Assembly: GCF_019900845.1 (NCBI RefSeq)
Contig: NZ_CP074570.1
Location: 2,170,001-2,234,000, forward strand
From: Paraneptunicella aestuarii
GTDB taxonomy: Bacteria > Pseudomonadota > Gammaproteobacteria > Enterobacterales > Alteromonadaceae
Direction of reading: 5' to 3'
Length of the DNA stretch: 64,000 nt
Position numbers and translations under genes: made by a program. Under the pieces are notes generated by a model that saw only the letters and a list, made by a program, of their open reading frames with translations, ran no database searches and was not told where the DNA came from. Positions 30,997-43,067 of this stretch are shown here, one piece after another (positions within the stretch are counted from its first letter, which is position 1; each line of letters opens with the position of its first letter).

Positions 30997-31317
30997 ATGT
31001 CCAGAAACAACATAATTGGTGTGAGTCACGAAAAGCAGTTGGAAGCGGTTAAACAGAGGGTCGAACCGCCGTCGATGTATAAGGTCATGTTAAATAATGA
31101 CGATTACACGCCAATGGATTTCGTGGTCGAAGTGTTAATGCGCTTTTTCAATTTGGACTCTGAAAAAGCTAACCAGATTATGCTAACAGTTCATTATCGA
31201 GGCAAAGCAGTTTGTGGTGTGTATACTGCTGAAATTGCCGAAACCAAGGTGATGCAGGTCAATCAGTACGCAAGGAAAAATCAGCATCCATTGTTATGTT
31301 CAATGGAGGAAGCTTAA
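30997..31317 (+). CDS. clpS: ClpS, adaptor for N-degron recognition by ClpAP
   Basis: 106 aa. Binds proteins with N-terminal Leu, Phe, Tyr or Trp and hands them to ClpA. The conserved core [20 protein letters not shown] carries the [10 protein letters not shown]-degron-contact region, and the [20 protein letters not shown] stretch is conserved. Divergent from cspD. clpA follows after 22 bases, a probable clpSA operon. No clear SD is visible before its ATG. Confidence 0.96.
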   Translation: MSRNNIIGVSHEKQLEAVKQRVEPPSMYKVMLNNDDYTPMDFVVEVLMRFFNLDSEKANQIMLTVHYRGKAVCGVYTAEIAETKVMQVNQYARKNQHPLLCSMEEA

Positions 31318-31339
31318 ATCCTTTAAGGGGGCGCTAACC

Positions 31340-33616
31340 ATGTTGAATAAAGATTTAGAGAGAACGCTTAACGAGGCATTCATCTTTGCTCGTGAACATC
31401 GTCATGAGTTCATGACCGTTGAGCATCTTCTATTGGTGTTGCTGGATAATCCTGCAGCGAGAGAGTCTCTTAAGGCGTGTGGCGCTGATATTGAGGCAAT
31501 GAAGACTGAATTAACCCAGTTTGTTAAGGAAACCACGCCAATCATTTCTGATGACGTTGATGGTGAGAGGGAAACTCAACCTACTCTTGGTTTTCAACGT
31601 GTATTACAACGAGCTGTTTTTCATGTTCAATCTTCTGGTAAAGAGGAAGTGACCGGAGCCAATGTTCTGGTTGCTATTTACAGTGAACAGGAATCCCAAG
31701 CGGTTTATGTGCTGAAAAAAGCCGATGTGACTCGCCTGGATGTTGTTAATTATATTTCTCACGGGGTTCGCAAGAATGATGATGAACCTGGTGAATCTTC
31801 TAATGAAGTGGAAGAAGAGGATACACCAGAAACCGAAGCGCAGGCTTCTGTGCTGGAGAAGTATTCCACGAATCTGAATCAAGTTGCGAAAGAAGGCAAA
31901 ATTGATCCGCTAATCGGACGAGACTCCGAACTGGAAAGATGTATTCAGGTGCTTTGCCGCCGTCGTAAAAACAACCCTCTGTTAGTTGGCGAAGCCGGGG
32001 TGGGTAAAACCGCGATTGCTGAAGGTTTAGCGTTCAGGATCGTGGAAGGTACGGTTCCGGAAGTTATTCAAAATGCCACGGTTTATTCCTTGGACTTGGG
32101 TGGCTTGTTAGCCGGTACTAAATACCGTGGCGACTTCGAAAAACGTCTGAAGGCCATTTTGAAGGAATTGCAAAAAGATTCAGACGCGATTTTATTTATT
32201 GATGAAATCCATACCATCATTGGTGCAGGGGCTGCATCGGGTGGGGTGATGGATGCATCAAACCTGTTGAAACCTAAATTAGCCAGCGGTGATTTGCGTT
32301 GTATCGGCTCTACGACTTATCAGGAATATCAGGGTATTTTTGAGAAGGATCGCGCTTTGGCTCGTCGTTTCCAGAAAATCGATGTCACTGAACCAAGTGT
32401 TGACGATACAACCAAGATCCTGATGGGTTTGAAGTCTCGTTATGAAGAACATCACGATGTTCACTATACGAAGAAAGCCATTAGCGCTGCTGCCGAGTTG
32501 TCTGCAAAATATATCAATGAGCGTCATCTGCCAGATAAGGCTATTGATGTTATAGACGAAGCTGGAGCCAGCCAACGCTTGGTAAGTGCTTCCAAGAGAA
32601 AGAAAACCATTGGCGTGACAGATATCGAACATGTTGTTGCCAAGATGGCACGTATTCCTGAGAAGTCTGTATCAGCTTCTGACAAAGAAGTGCTTAAGAA
32701 CCTGTCTCGTAACCTTAAGATGGTGGTGTTCGGTCAGGACAAAGCGATTGAAACCCTTACCGATGCGATTCGCTTGTCTCGTTCTGGTTTGGGGAATGAG
32801 CAAAAACCCATTGGCAGCTTCCTGTTCGCTGGCCCTACAGGTGTTGGTAAAACCGAAGTGACTCAGCAATTAGCTAAAGTCATGGGCGTTGAGCTGATTC
32901 GTTTCGATATGTCAGAGTATATGGAACGTCACGCGGTTAGCCGTTTAATTGGTGCACCTCCAGGATATGTCGGATTTGATCAAGGTGGTTTGTTAACCGA
33001 TGCTGTGATTAAAAACCCATACTCTGTGGTATTACTGGATGAAATGGAGAAAGCTCACAGTGATGTTTACAACATCTTGTTGCAGGTTATGGATCACGGT
33101 ACGTTAACGGATAATAACGGACGTAAGGTCGATTTTAGAAATGTGGTATTGGTGATGACAACTAATGCGGGTGTTCAGGAAACATCTCGTAAGTCGATTG
33201 GCTTTAAACAGCAAGATCATAGCCATGATGCCATGTCTGAAATTAATCGTACGTTTTCTCCTGAATTTAGAAACCGTCTGGACGGTATTATCTGGTTCAA
33301 TCACCTTGATATTGACGTCATTCTGCAAGTGGTTGATAAGTTTATCGTTGAATTACAGGCTCAGCTTGATAACAAGGGCGTTTCTTTGGAAGTCACCAAC
33401 GAAGCCCGAGATTGGTTGGCTGAGAAAGGTTATGACAAGGCGATGGGCGCTCGACCAATGGCGCGTTTGATTCAGGAAGAAGTAAAGAAAAACCTGGCGA
33501 ACGAATTGCTGTTTGGTGATTTGATTGATGGCGGTAGTGTGAAAATTGATTTGAAAGACGACAAGCTACACTTCGATTTTCAGTCGTTGAAGAAAGCAAG
33601 TAAAGCAACGAACTAA
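31340..33616 (+). CDS. clpA: ClpA, ATP-dependent Clp protease ATPase subunit
   Basis: 758 aa AAA+ unfoldase. Clp-N repeats (1-140), D1 with Walker [10 protein letters not shown] and Walker [11 protein letters not shown]2 with GPTGVGKTE and [11 protein letters not shown]. The [10 protein letters not shown] loop matches the IGL/IGF tripeptide that docks on ClpP; clpP itself is outside the window. GGGGG SD 12-16 bases before the ATG. Downstream terminator at 33643-33670. Confidence 0.97.
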   Translation: MLNKDLERTLNEAFIFAREHRHEFMTVEHLLLVLLDNPAARESLKACGADIEAMKTELTQFVKETTPIISDDVDGERETQPTLGFQRVLQRAVFHVQSSGKEEVTGANVLVAIYSEQESQAVYVLKKADVTRLDVVNYISHGVRKNDDEPGESSNEVEEEDTPETEAQASVLEKYSTNLNQVAKEGKIDPLIGRDSELERCIQVLCRRRKNNPLLVGEAGVGKTAIAEGLAFRIVEGTVPEVIQNATVYSLDLGGLLAGTKYRGDFEKRLKAILKELQKDSDAILFIDEIHTIIGAGAASGGVMDASNLLKPKLASGDLRCIGSTTYQEYQGIFEKDRALARRFQKIDVTEPSVDDTTKILMGLKSRYEEHHDVHYTKKAISAAAELSAKYINERHLPDKAIDVIDEAGASQRLVSASKRKKTIGVTDIEHVVAKMARIPEKSVSASDKEVLKNLSRNLKMVVFGQDKAIETLTDAIRLSRSGLGNEQKPIGSFLFAGPTGVGKTEVTQQLAKVMGVELIRFDMSEYMERHAVSRLIGAPPGYVGFDQGGLLTDAVIKNPYSVVLLDEMEKAHSDVYNILLQVMDHGTLTDNNGRKVDFRNVVLVMTTNAGVQETSRKSIGFKQQDHSHDAMSEINRTFSPEFRNRLDGIIWFNHLDIDVILQVVDKFIVELQAQLDNKGVSLEVTNEARDWLAEKGYDKAMGARPMARLIQEEVKKNLANELLFGDLIDGGSVKIDLKDDKLHFDFQSLKKASKATN

Positions 33617-33642
33617 TCGTTAAATAATTAATATCAAACGTA

Positions 33643-33670
33643 ACAGAGGGCAAACGCCCTCTGTTTTTTT
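33643..33670 (+). terminator. Intrinsic terminator after clpA
   Basis: ACAGAGGGC (33643-33651), loop AAAC, GCCCTCTGT (33656-33664), then a run of T. Confidence 0.95.
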
Positions 33671-33928
33671 ATCTGGCCTTTATCTTTTTGTGTTTTATTT
33701 GCCTATGCGATCCAAGTTGGTTGCACAAATGATCCTGCCCAATTATTTCAGAGCATGTATAAAATATGCATGGGATATATCCGGAACCCAATTCGAATAG
33801 TTTTCAGGCAATAGAAAGCTTGTCTCTAATCTTGTGGGATAGAGGCTATTAGAATATTTGGGTGGTTAACCGGAGATCGCCGATCTAAATGAGCGGGTTA
33901 CTCCGGTCTACTGGATTTGGGTATACTG
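33671..33928. other. Gap between clpA and infA with a structured stretch
   Basis: No ORF. ACCGGAG (33869-33875) pairs with CTCCGGT (33901-33907), and a small GATC-GCC-GATC stem lies inside. It sits just beyond the infA stop (minus strand) but lacks a U-tract. tRNA folds were considered and not found. Confidence 0.4.
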
Positions 33929-34147
33929 TTAGCGAGCACGATAAATGATTCGACCTTTAGTCAAATCATAGGGCGTCATTTCAACAGTTACCTTATCGCC
34001 AGTTAAAATACGAATATAGTTTTTACGCATTTTTCCAGAAATATGCGCAGTCACAACGTGACCATTTTCCAGTTCTACGCGGAACATGGTGTTTGGAAGG
34101 GTGTCTAACACCGTACCTTCCATTTCGATACAATCTTCTTTTGCCAT
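33929..34147 (-). CDS. infA: Translation initiation factor IF-1
   Basis: 72 aa S1/OB-fold protein that binds the 30S A site. The sequence from [20 protein letters not shown] to [14 protein letters not shown] is essentially the family consensus at its standard length. It lies downstream of bpt and aat on the minus strand. A small palindrome AAGGTTACCTT sits immediately upstream of the start. Confidence 0.98.
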   Translation of the reverse strand: MAKEDCIEMEGTVLDTLPNTMFRVELENGHVVTAHISGKMRKNYIRILTGDKVTVEMTPYDLTKGRIIYRAR

Positions 34148-34219
34148 TTATTAAGGTTACCTTAGCTATTGTGCAAAGTGCGGCGCAGATCTTGCCCAAA
34201 TATAAAGCGGCTGTAAAGT

Positions 34220-34930
34220 TCAGTTATGCTTTTTTTGAAAACAAATCCAGCTATGGTTTATATATTGTTCATTTGGTAGGAAGTTTTGCTTGTAATTCAT
34301 CTTTGTGCAGCTGTCTATTTGATAGCCAAGATATAAATATTGCTTACCAAGCTCTTTGGTTTTTTTAATTTGTTCCAAAATGGAAAGTATTCCCAAAGAA
34401 CGATCATCCATATCCGGATCAAAAAAAGTATATAACGCGGAAAGGCTATTGGGGAGCTCGTCTGTAACAGCTACCGCAATAAGCTTATCGTTCAGTGTAA
34501 GCTCCATAAATACAGGCTGAGCCCAATTGTTATAAATGAAATGCGTGTATTGTTCTGGAGTGGGCGGGTACATTCCCCCATCTCTATGACGTTCACTAAT
34601 GTAATGTTGATATAAGTCGTAATATTTGGGTTTGTCGTAGCGAGAAAGGCGGCTGACGACATCCTGATTGCGTTTTAATACCCGCTTTTGACTGCGGCTG
34701 GGTGTAAACTTGTCAACTTCTAGCCTAAGTGAATGGCAAGCATCACAGCCAAGACATTGTGGACGGTAAATTTGGTCGCCACTACGGCGAAAACCTGCTT
34801 CCAACATGGTTTCGTAGTCCATAGCACTATTGCTATTACCGTTACCCACGTATACAAGCAAGCGCTCCTTCTTTTCTGGAAGGTAGCTACATTGAAAGGA
34901 ATCTGTTATCCCGAATTTCATGGAAGTCAT
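34220..34930 (-). CDS. bpt: Bpt, aspartate/glutamate leucyltransferase (ATE1-type)
   Basis: 236 aa. Transfers Leu from tRNA to N-terminal Asp or Glu, creating a ClpS-recognised N-degron. N-terminal ATE domain with Cys-rich YRPQCLGCDACHSLRLEV; C-terminal GNAT-like domain with ALYTFFDPDMDDRSLGILSIL and YLYLGYQIDSCTKMNYK. The eukaryote-like ATE fold in a bacterial N-degron setting marks Bpt. Located between aat and infA on the minus strand, probably co-transcribed. Confidence 0.94.
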   Translation of the reverse strand: MTSMKFGITDSFQCSYLPEKKERLLVYVGNGNSNSAMDYETMLEAGFRRSGDQIYRPQCLGCDACHSLRLEVDKFTPSRSQKRVLKRNQDVVSRLSRYDKPKYYDLYQHYISERHRDGGMYPPTPEQYTHFIYNNWAQPVFMELTLNDKLIAVAVTDELPNSLSALYTFFDPDMDDRSLGILSILEQIKKTKELGKQYLYLGYQIDSCTKMNYKQNFLPNEQYINHSWICFQKKHN

Positions 34931-35135
34931 GATGATACTTCTAGCCCTTTAGCCAAAACCCCACCTACAATCCCAATGATCTCGAATGACAAGACCGAAC
35001 ACAGGGATACTTCTGTAAATCTAGCCCGTAATGTGAGACTAAAAAATACTGCTTTAGTCTAGTTTGCCTGTTATTGGTGTGTTTTTTATATCAACAGGTT
35101 GTGCATTACACATAGGGTTATTATTATAATGATGG

Positions 35136-35867
35136 TTAATATATTAACCGATTATGTTTACTTCTGCTAAAAATAATTTTTTCCATCCATGTGTCTGGAT
35201 AAAATGAGTGTTTCTGACTTCTTTCCAATTCACGTAGAAATTGCTTCTTGGGAACTGTCATTGCGCCCAGACTACTTAAATGGGGAGTGTGCATTTGACA
35301 ATCAATGAATGCACCACCATGTTGTTTCATGTGTTGTACCAAGCAATACATAGCCAGTTTTGACGCATTGGTTGCTTTGTGGAACATGGATTCACCGCAG
35401 AATGCCGTACCAACAGCAACCCCGTATAAGCCACCAACTAATGAATCATCCATCCATACCTCAATGGAGTGGGCGTAGCCGGATTTATGCAGCGCTTTAT
35501 AGGCATTTTTCATGTCTTCTGTAATCCATGTACCAGAGTCATTTCTAGGGATATGGGCGCAAGCGTCGATCACGGCATCAAAATCCTTGTTTAGAGTGAC
35601 AAAAAAATGCGTTTTCCTTAAAAATTTACGAAAGCTGGTAGATACATGGTATTTGTCTGGATAAAGCAGCATGCGGGGATCAGGAGACCACCATAAAATA
35701 GGCTCTCCTTCGCTATACCAGGGAAAAATGCCATGTTGATAGGCAAGCACTAATCGCTCTACTGACAGGTCACCACCAAACGCTAACAGGCCTTCTGGCT
35801 CATCAAGAGTCATGTTGGGGTGGGGAAATATGAGTTCTTCTGAGAGTTGGTATAAATGAATGGCCAT
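35136..35867 (-). CDS. aat: Leucyl/phenylalanyl-tRNA-protein transferase
   Basis: 243 aa. Adds Leu or Phe to N-terminal Lys or Arg of proteins, producing primary N-degrons. N-terminal FPHPNMTLDEPEGLLAFGGDL, GIFPWYSEGEPILWWSPDPR, AYKALHKSGYAHSIE and CGESMFHKATNASKLA are all diagnostic. Upstream of bpt and downstream of trxB on the minus strand. A 13-bp hairpin lies 16 bases before its start (35884-35928). Confidence 0.97.
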   Translation of the reverse strand: MAIHLYQLSEELIFPHPNMTLDEPEGLLAFGGDLSVERLVLAYQHGIFPWYSEGEPILWWSPDPRMLLYPDKYHVSTSFRKFLRKTHFFVTLNKDFDAVIDACAHIPRNDSGTWITEDMKNAYKALHKSGYAHSIEVWMDDSLVGGLYGVAVGTAFCGESMFHKATNASKLAMYCLVQHMKQHGGAFIDCQMHTPHLSSLGAMTVPKKQFLRELERSQKHSFYPDTWMEKIIFSRSKHNRLIY

Positions 35868-35883
35868 AGAACAGCGTAATCAG

Positions 35884-35928
35884 TGTCAGTAAGCCTTAAA
35901 TACGGAAATTAAATGAGGCTTACTGACA
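35884..35928 (-). promoter_or_regulatory. Perfect 13-bp stem with long loop in the trxB-aat gap
   Basis: TGTCAGTAAGCCT (35884-35896) pairs with AGGCTTACTGACA (35916-35928), 19-base loop. A third copy of the arm core (GCTTACTGA, from 35942) lies in the trxB 3' end. No U-tract follows on the minus strand. Its place just before the aat start suggests a leader structure or protein-binding site, not a terminator. Confidence 0.55.
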
Positions 35929-35943
35929 AATCGTTAATAAAGC

Positions 35944-37803
<1,860 letters not shown>

Positions 37804-39129
37804 ATGTCAAAACACAAGATTTTGCTTCTGGATGATGAATCCGAGGTGTTGAAGTCGCTAACCCGTATCTTGTACAAAGATTTTGATGTTGTTTCCTTTA
37901 CTGATGGTAATGAAGCGCTTAAAGCGTTGGAATACCAAGTATTTTCTGTGCTCATTTCTGACATGCGCATGCCTGAAATGGATGGCGCTACATTTCTTGA
38001 GACCGCGCATGAATTAAGCCCACTAAGCCGAAAAATTCTCCTTACTGGATATTCCGATCCCACCGACACAACAAGAGCAATCAATCAGGGGCATGTCGAT
38101 TTCTATCTGAATAAACCCTGGGACAATGATGAGTTGGTTGCCAAGACTAAAATTTGTGTTGAAAAGTTTATTAATGAATATCAACAACAAATTATTAATC
38201 GACAAGTTATGGAGCAGAATCTGGAACTCAGGCATCAGCATGAAGAATTGATGATGCAGCTACAGAAGCATGGGAAAGATTCTGATATGGGTAAAAACCA
38301 GGTCAATTCCAAAACAAGACATTATTTTCAGGTTTCTGTTGATTTATTGAGCCGATGCATTCAAATGCATACTCAAGATGCTTTTGGTCATGGAGACCGT
38401 ATAGCTACTCAAGTACAGCGTTTATGCCGAGAATTTCAAATTTCGCCATCGCTTACCTATCAGGCGAGCGTTGCTGCACGCCTTTATGAATTGGGTAAGT
38501 TACAGATTCCACAAAATTTTTTAATGCTGCCAGAAGAGCGGCAACGTAATGATTCCAAGTTGATTAATGGTCATTTATTTAATGAATTAAGTGCCAATCT
38601 ACTCAGAGGTTATAGTGATTTTAGTGCTGTCTCCGCCCTCACAAAACATATCTTTGAGCATGTTGATGGCACTGGTGGGCCTATTGGCTTGGCAGGGGAT
38701 AAAGTGCCGATTCCTTGCCAGATCATCCAATTATGTGCAGCTTACGATAAGCTTGTGACAGGGAAATACATGGGCGTTCCATTGTTTGCAGAGCAAGCAA
38801 TGGACAGGTTATACAAAGATAAACAAACCCATGTTGCGGAAAGAGTCTTTAAGGCATTTAAAGATATGATCCAATCGCAGGCTTCTTCCCCTGAACTGCC
38901 AACAGAACATGTTCTGACGCCAGATCAGTTGAAGCCTGGAATGAGTTTGGCGCGGGATTTGCCGTTACTTTCTGCAAAATGTAATTATCTTAATCAAGGA
39001 CATGTTCTGAGCACGGACAATATAGAGAGCTTGATAAATATTCAGAACAACCGTAATGAGCCATTTGTCTTGTTTGTTTATCCTCATATTGCACATGAAC
39101 TACAAAGTCAGGCTAACTATTCTATCTGA
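37804..39129 (+). CDS. Response regulator with degenerate HD-GYP output domain
   Basis: 441 aa. N-terminal receiver domain with acidic pocket Asp10/Asp11, phosphoacceptor Asp53 (LISDMRMPEMD) and Lys104 (NKPW). A coiled linker covers about 120-165. The C-terminal domain (about 175-350) aligns with HD-GYP phosphodiesterases but lacks the key residues: the HD doublet reads YE (228-229, ARLYELGKLQIP), the HH of the HHE motif reads IF, and GYP reads GGP (DGTGGP). It is therefore probably non-catalytic and may act as a c-di-GMP-independent or protein-binding output. AGAGG SD. The neighbouring kinase gene (41176) lacks a receiver domain, so it is a plausible partner. Confidence 0.88.
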   Translation: MSKHKILLLDDESEVLKSLTRILYKDFDVVSFTDGNEALKALEYQVFSVLISDMRMPEMDGATFLETAHELSPLSRKILLTGYSDPTDTTRAINQGHVDFYLNKPWDNDELVAKTKICVEKFINEYQQQIINRQVMEQNLELRHQHEELMMQLQKHGKDSDMGKNQVNSKTRHYFQVSVDLLSRCIQMHTQDAFGHGDRIATQVQRLCREFQISPSLTYQASVAARLYELGKLQIPQNFLMLPEERQRNDSKLINGHLFNELSANLLRGYSDFSAVSALTKHIFEHVDGTGGPIGLAGDKVPIPCQIIQLCAAYDKLVTGKYMGVPLFAEQAMDRLYKDKQTHVAERVFKAFKDMIQSQASSPELPTEHVLTPDQLKPGMSLARDLPLLSAKCNYLNQGHVLSTDNIESLINIQNNRNEPFVLFVYPHIAHELQSQANYSI

Positions 39130-39160
39130 CCTGCATGTGCGCTCAGGGAAGACCATCTAC

Positions 39161-40198
39161 CTAAAACTTGTACTGGCCTTCAATTCTGAAACGATAACCT
39201 TCCTCAAGCGGCTCGATAATGCGTTGTATGTCGGAAAAACGCATTCCTAACCACCATTCAGGTGACATTTTGCGTCGAATTCTCAGATCCACTCCTTTGA
39301 AATTACTGGTTGCAAAGGGTGATACGGCATTTTGAGCAAATTCTGTGACCACGCCAAAGCGTTCTACTTTTAATAGTCTAAATTGAATGAGCCAATCTCC
39401 TGAGGATTTCAAGCCACCGTGGGCGAATTCAAGAGCCACACTCTCTTTTTGATCAGAGTATTTACCGTTAGCAACATAATCGAAATCATCAAGAGAGTGG
39501 CCATAATCCAAACCAACTTTAAACATTCCGTATTTTGCGTAGGCTGAAAGTAACAGAAACTGGTTGTCGTATTGAGTGTCTTTAGTTGCGTATTGCGCAT
39601 TTGACTCGCCTTGGTAATCCACAAACCAGGGGGTAATACCCAGTTGCCAATTACCCATCTTTTCTCGCCATTGAAACCCAATAAGGCTCATATCGCCGAT
39701 TGTATCTGAATTACCGTCTAATGGTTGATAGTAGCTTAAGTACAGGGTTGATTGAGCTGATACCTCATAATTGAAATTCATTCCCCAGGGATTAAGGTCT
39801 CCATCCCAAAAAATGTCGGTCACTTGAAAATTGTTCCAGGGCACTTTCCCTATTTCAACTTTCCAGTTTTCACCTTTACCCTGAATAAATGCTCTTTCCA
39901 GGAATATATCGCTGTCAGGCTGGGGTTGTTCGCTAAATCGATGAATAGTAATGCCTGGCACATTCTGTTTGTTTTTCAATCCAGTTCCTAAACGAAAATG
40001 GGTTAACCAGTTTTCTGTCCACTGGGTTTTAATTCCTGCGTGGGCAATAAGACGCATTCTTTCTCTTGGTGGAAGCGAGATATGGTTTCCCTCATCTTCA
40101 TATCTAATCAGGATATCACCGTATAACTGGGTGTCGGAGGATGCCTCTGTTGCCGTTAACAGCACAAAGGTTGCTGAAATGAGATGGTGCTTATTCAT
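39161..40198 (-). CDS. Putative outer-membrane beta-barrel (porin-like) protein
   Basis: 345 aa. A signal peptide (MNKHHLISATFVLLTATEASS) is followed by alternating amphipathic strands rich in aromatic residues (LYGDILIRYEDE, WLTHFRLGTGL, LYLSYYQPL, WQLGITPWFVDYQGE, YGMFKVGLDYGHSLDDFDY, WWLGMRFSDI). It ends in YKF, the C-terminal aromatic signature of BAM-assembled barrels. No specific porin family recognised. Convergent with the response regulator (31-base gap) and divergent from the PhnD-like gene, which suggests it is the target or part of the same sensing system. Confidence 0.78.
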   Translation of the reverse strand: MNKHHLISATFVLLTATEASSDTQLYGDILIRYEDEGNHISLPPRERMRLIAHAGIKTQWTENWLTHFRLGTGLKNKQNVPGITIHRFSEQPQPDSDIFLERAFIQGKGENWKVEIGKVPWNNFQVTDIFWDGDLNPWGMNFNYEVSAQSTLYLSYYQPLDGNSDTIGDMSLIGFQWREKMGNWQLGITPWFVDYQGESNAQYATKDTQYDNQFLLLSAYAKYGMFKVGLDYGHSLDDFDYVANGKYSDQKESVALEFAHGGLKSSGDWLIQFRLLKVERFGVVTEFAQNAVSPFATSNFKGVDLRIRRKMSPEWWLGMRFSDIQRIIEPLEEGYRFRIEGQYKF

Positions 40199-40353
40199 AG
40201 GAGTTCAATCTAAATTTACAAGCTTGTTTATAGGAGCGTAGACAATAAGTTGCAATATGAGTATTAACCAATAGTTGTATTGGTGAAATATGAACCATAG
40301 TCTATATCTAATCTAGGGGGCAAAGTCTTAAGCCTGACTTCATGGGGAACAAG

Positions 40354-41154
40354 ATGAGGATTATCGTTCTAATTTATTTTGTTGTGACTTCAAATCTTGT
40401 TTTTGCAGAAACCTACACCTTTGCATTTGTGCCACAACAATCAGCCAAGAAAATGGCTAAAAAGTGGCAGCCTATTCTTGATTACCTTAGTGAGAAAACC
40501 GGGGACGATTATCGTTTTACCACCGCGAAGGATATTCCCACCTTCGAGAAGCGACTCGCGTCTAACACTTATGACGTTGCTTATATGAACCCTTATCATT
40601 TCACTGTGTTTAATGTTTCACCTGGCTATCAGGCGTTGGTGAAGCAGAAAGATAAACGCATTACAGGGATTATCGTGGTTCATAAAGACTCGCCCATTAA
40701 AACACTGGAAGAGCTGAATGGGGCAACTATCGCTTTTCCTGCACCAGCAGCGTTTGCTGCAACATTGCTGACATCTGCTGAATTTCGCAAGAAAGGGATC
40801 TCCATCTATCCGCAATATGTATCGTCCCACGATTCCGTTTATTTAAATGTTTCACGAGGTTTTATGGTGGCAGGAGGAGGTGTTTCACGAACATTTTATA
40901 ATGCTGACAAAGCCGTTCAGGACAAATTACGAATTCTTCTGACAACCCCTCAATACACACCTCACGCCTTTGCTGTTAAGTCATCTCTTCCGGAAGCTGT
41001 TGTCAATCGCTTGAAGTTGGCTATGGTGCATATGCATGAGTCTGAATTAGGGGGAAAGTTACTTAAAAGTGTGAATTTCAATGGGTTTGAAGCAGCGACT
41101 AATGCTGATTGGGATGATGTTAGAGCATTAGGTATCGACATTATTAATCAGTAA
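40354..41154 (+). CDS. PhnD-like periplasmic solute-binding protein
   Basis: 266 aa. The start is ATG 40354 (MRIIVLIYFVVTSNLVFAET), with GGGGAA about 6 bases upstream; an ATG at 40342 would add four residues. A signal peptide ending in FAE is clear. The body is PhnD/phosphonate-binding type: FAFVPQQSAKKMAKKWQPIL, YDVAYMNPYHFTVFN and GIIVVHKDSPIKTLEELNGATIAFPAPAA. No ABC permease or ATPase is adjacent; instead a histidine kinase follows after 21 bases. It is therefore more likely a periplasmic sensor subunit than a transporter component. The ligand is unknown, phosphonate not implied. Confidence 0.88.
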   Translation: MRIIVLIYFVVTSNLVFAETYTFAFVPQQSAKKMAKKWQPILDYLSEKTGDDYRFTTAKDIPTFEKRLASNTYDVAYMNPYHFTVFNVSPGYQALVKQKDKRITGIIVVHKDSPIKTLEELNGATIAFPAPAAFAATLLTSAEFRKKGISIYPQYVSSHDSVYLNVSRGFMVAGGGVSRTFYNADKAVQDKLRILLTTPQYTPHAFAVKSSLPEAVVNRLKLAMVHMHESELGGKLLKSVNFNGFEAATNADWDDVRALGIDIINQ

Positions 41155-41175
41155 GTTATGCAGTAGTAAATCATT

Positions 41176-42840
41176 ATGAAGTTATCATTACGTAGCAAAA
41201 CCATGTTGGGTGTTGCTTTGATTGAAGGTGTGTTGCTTGCGGTCTTAATCACTGTAGCTGTCAGGTTTATGACCGAGTCTGCAAACGAAGCGTTAATTAA
41301 ACGCGCATCCACAACCAGCCGGCTTTTTGCCACAACGACAAAAGATGCTGTGCTGTCTTTTGATTTGGCTTCCTTGGATATGTTTACCGTTGATTTATTG
41401 CAGAATCCCGACATTAAGTATGTGAAAGTTCTCTCTTCAAATGGTGAATTATTGTCTTCTGCCGGGGATGACAAGTTAATCAAAAAGCCTTTTTCTCTGG
41501 ATTCCAGTGTGGAATCGGTTAAAGACGATATTTTTGATGTGCAGGCACTGATAAGTGAAGGGAGTACGGTTTATGGTTCAGTGCAAATAGGCATTGTTAT
41601 TAACAGTATTACACAGTCGATGAATCGGGTTCGTAAGTGGACAGTGTCAATCGCGTTAATTGAAATGCTGTTGGTGGCTATTTTTTCATATTTTCTCGGT
41701 GTGTATTTAACCAAAAACCTCTATCGACTGCGTAAAGACACTCACAATATTGCCAAAAATGTGAAGATTGGAAAATACAATCATGAAGTTACAGTGATTA
41801 AGAGTGGCGACGAACTGGAAGACCTTTCCACTGCATTTTCTGAGCTATCCCACACTTTGAAAGAAGAATATTTCAAGCGTTCCAAATATGAAATTGAATT
41901 AATTGAGCTCAATGCTTCATTGGAAGAGCGAGTCGCGAGAAGAACGGCTCAATTGTCAAAGCAGAAAGATGAGTTGGAAAAAGCTTATCAAGAGTTATCG
42001 CTCGCACAGAAGAAACTGATCCACTCAGAAAAAATGGCTTCTGTTGGACAGCTTGCTGCCGGTGTTGCTCATGAAATCAATAATCCACTGGGATATGTAT
42101 CCAGCAACTTGAAAGTGCTTCAGGAATACATGGAGCATTACTACACCATTACTCAAATCTTATTGTTATTTAATCATGCCGAGGGCGATGGAAAACTGCA
42201 GGATATCACTCAGCAAGCTGTCGAATTTTTGCGGCAGGAAGATTTTTCATTTCTTAATGAGGATAGTCAGGACTTATTAGATGCCTCCTTAAAAGGTCTG
42301 GAACGTATTCGCAGTATTGTACTAAACCTTAAGCAATTCTCCCGGGAGAACGGTGAGGGTATGGAACCCTGCAATTTAAATGACTGTATCAACATCGCAT
42401 TGAATATGGTTCACAATGAATTGAAATATCATTGTCAGGTGACTACGGATTTAAAGAACCTTCCTAACGCTTCGATAAACGAAGGAAAAATCATTCAGGT
42501 GCTGACCAATTTGCTCATTAATGCCAGTCAGGCGGTTGAAAAAGAGGGATTAATTCATGTTACTTCAAGCCATGAAGGGGATTATGTCTTTATCAGGATT
42601 AGAGACAATGGTAGTGGCATTGCGCCTGATATTTTGAATCGAATTTTTGACCCGTTTTTTACTACCAAACCCGTTGGCATAGGTACTGGTCTTGGTTTGT
42701 CAATTTGTTACGACATTATGGTTGAACATCAGGGAAACATTGAGGTAGAAAGTAAATTATCAAAAGGCACGACATTTACACTAACATTTCCTGTTTGTCA
42801 GGAAATGCCGTTTTATCCGGAGCAGGTTAGTCACTTGTGA
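41176..42840 (+). CDS. Sensor histidine kinase, two-TM with HAMP
   Basis: 554 aa. TM1 at 11-32, a periplasmic region of about 33-154, TM2 at 155-178, HAMP 178-230, a coiled coil 235-283 ([19 protein letters not shown]), HisKA with phosphoacceptor His299 ([16 protein letters not shown]), and HATPase_c with N box [14 protein letters not shown]1 DNGSGI, F box [16 protein letters not shown]. No receiver domain. Follows the PhnD-like gene by 21 bases and is probably co-transcribed, so that binding protein may contact its periplasmic domain. The REC/degenerate HD-GYP protein is the nearest candidate regulator. Confidence 0.93.
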   Translation: MKLSLRSKTMLGVALIEGVLLAVLITVAVRFMTESANEALIKRASTTSRLFATTTKDAVLSFDLASLDMFTVDLLQNPDIKYVKVLSSNGELLSSAGDDKLIKKPFSLDSSVESVKDDIFDVQALISEGSTVYGSVQIGIVINSITQSMNRVRKWTVSIALIEMLLVAIFSYFLGVYLTKNLYRLRKDTHNIAKNVKIGKYNHEVTVIKSGDELEDLSTAFSELSHTLKEEYFKRSKYEIELIELNASLEERVARRTAQLSKQKDELEKAYQELSLAQKKLIHSEKMASVGQLAAGVAHEINNPLGYVSSNLKVLQEYMEHYYTITQILLLFNHAEGDGKLQDITQQAVEFLRQEDFSFLNEDSQDLLDASLKGLERIRSIVLNLKQFSRENGEGMEPCNLNDCINIALNMVHNELKYHCQVTTDLKNLPNASINEGKIIQVLTNLLINASQAVEKEGLIHVTSSHEGDYVFIRIRDNGSGIAPDILNRIFDPFFTTKPVGIGTGLGLSICYDIMVEHQGNIEVESKLSKGTTFTLTFPVCQEMPFYPEQVSHL

Positions 42841-43067
42841 TTTTTAACTTTGTCTCCATGTATGTACTTGAAGGAAAAATCCGATAATTTGGCTCTCTGT
42901 CATACCCATAGAGTGTACTTTATAATTAAGGATTCTTGGCATCTGCCGCAATTAATGTTTATCCTTAAGGCAGGAAACAATGAACAAAACAGGGTTGGTG
43001 GGTGAGCCAACGTTTTTATTGATATTGGTAACACCCTGAGTTAATTGACGTTTTTAGAGTTGATTGT

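Noticed and set aside
33770..33910. Possible tRNA between clpA and infA (TTCGAAT motif and stems)
   Set aside because: No cloverleaf could be assembled: the stems present do not give a 7-bp acceptor, anticodon arm and T arm at tRNA spacing.
40354..41154. Phosphonate uptake operon
   Set aside because: Only the binding-protein-like gene is present; there is no PhnC ATPase, PhnE permease or C-P lyase gene nearby.
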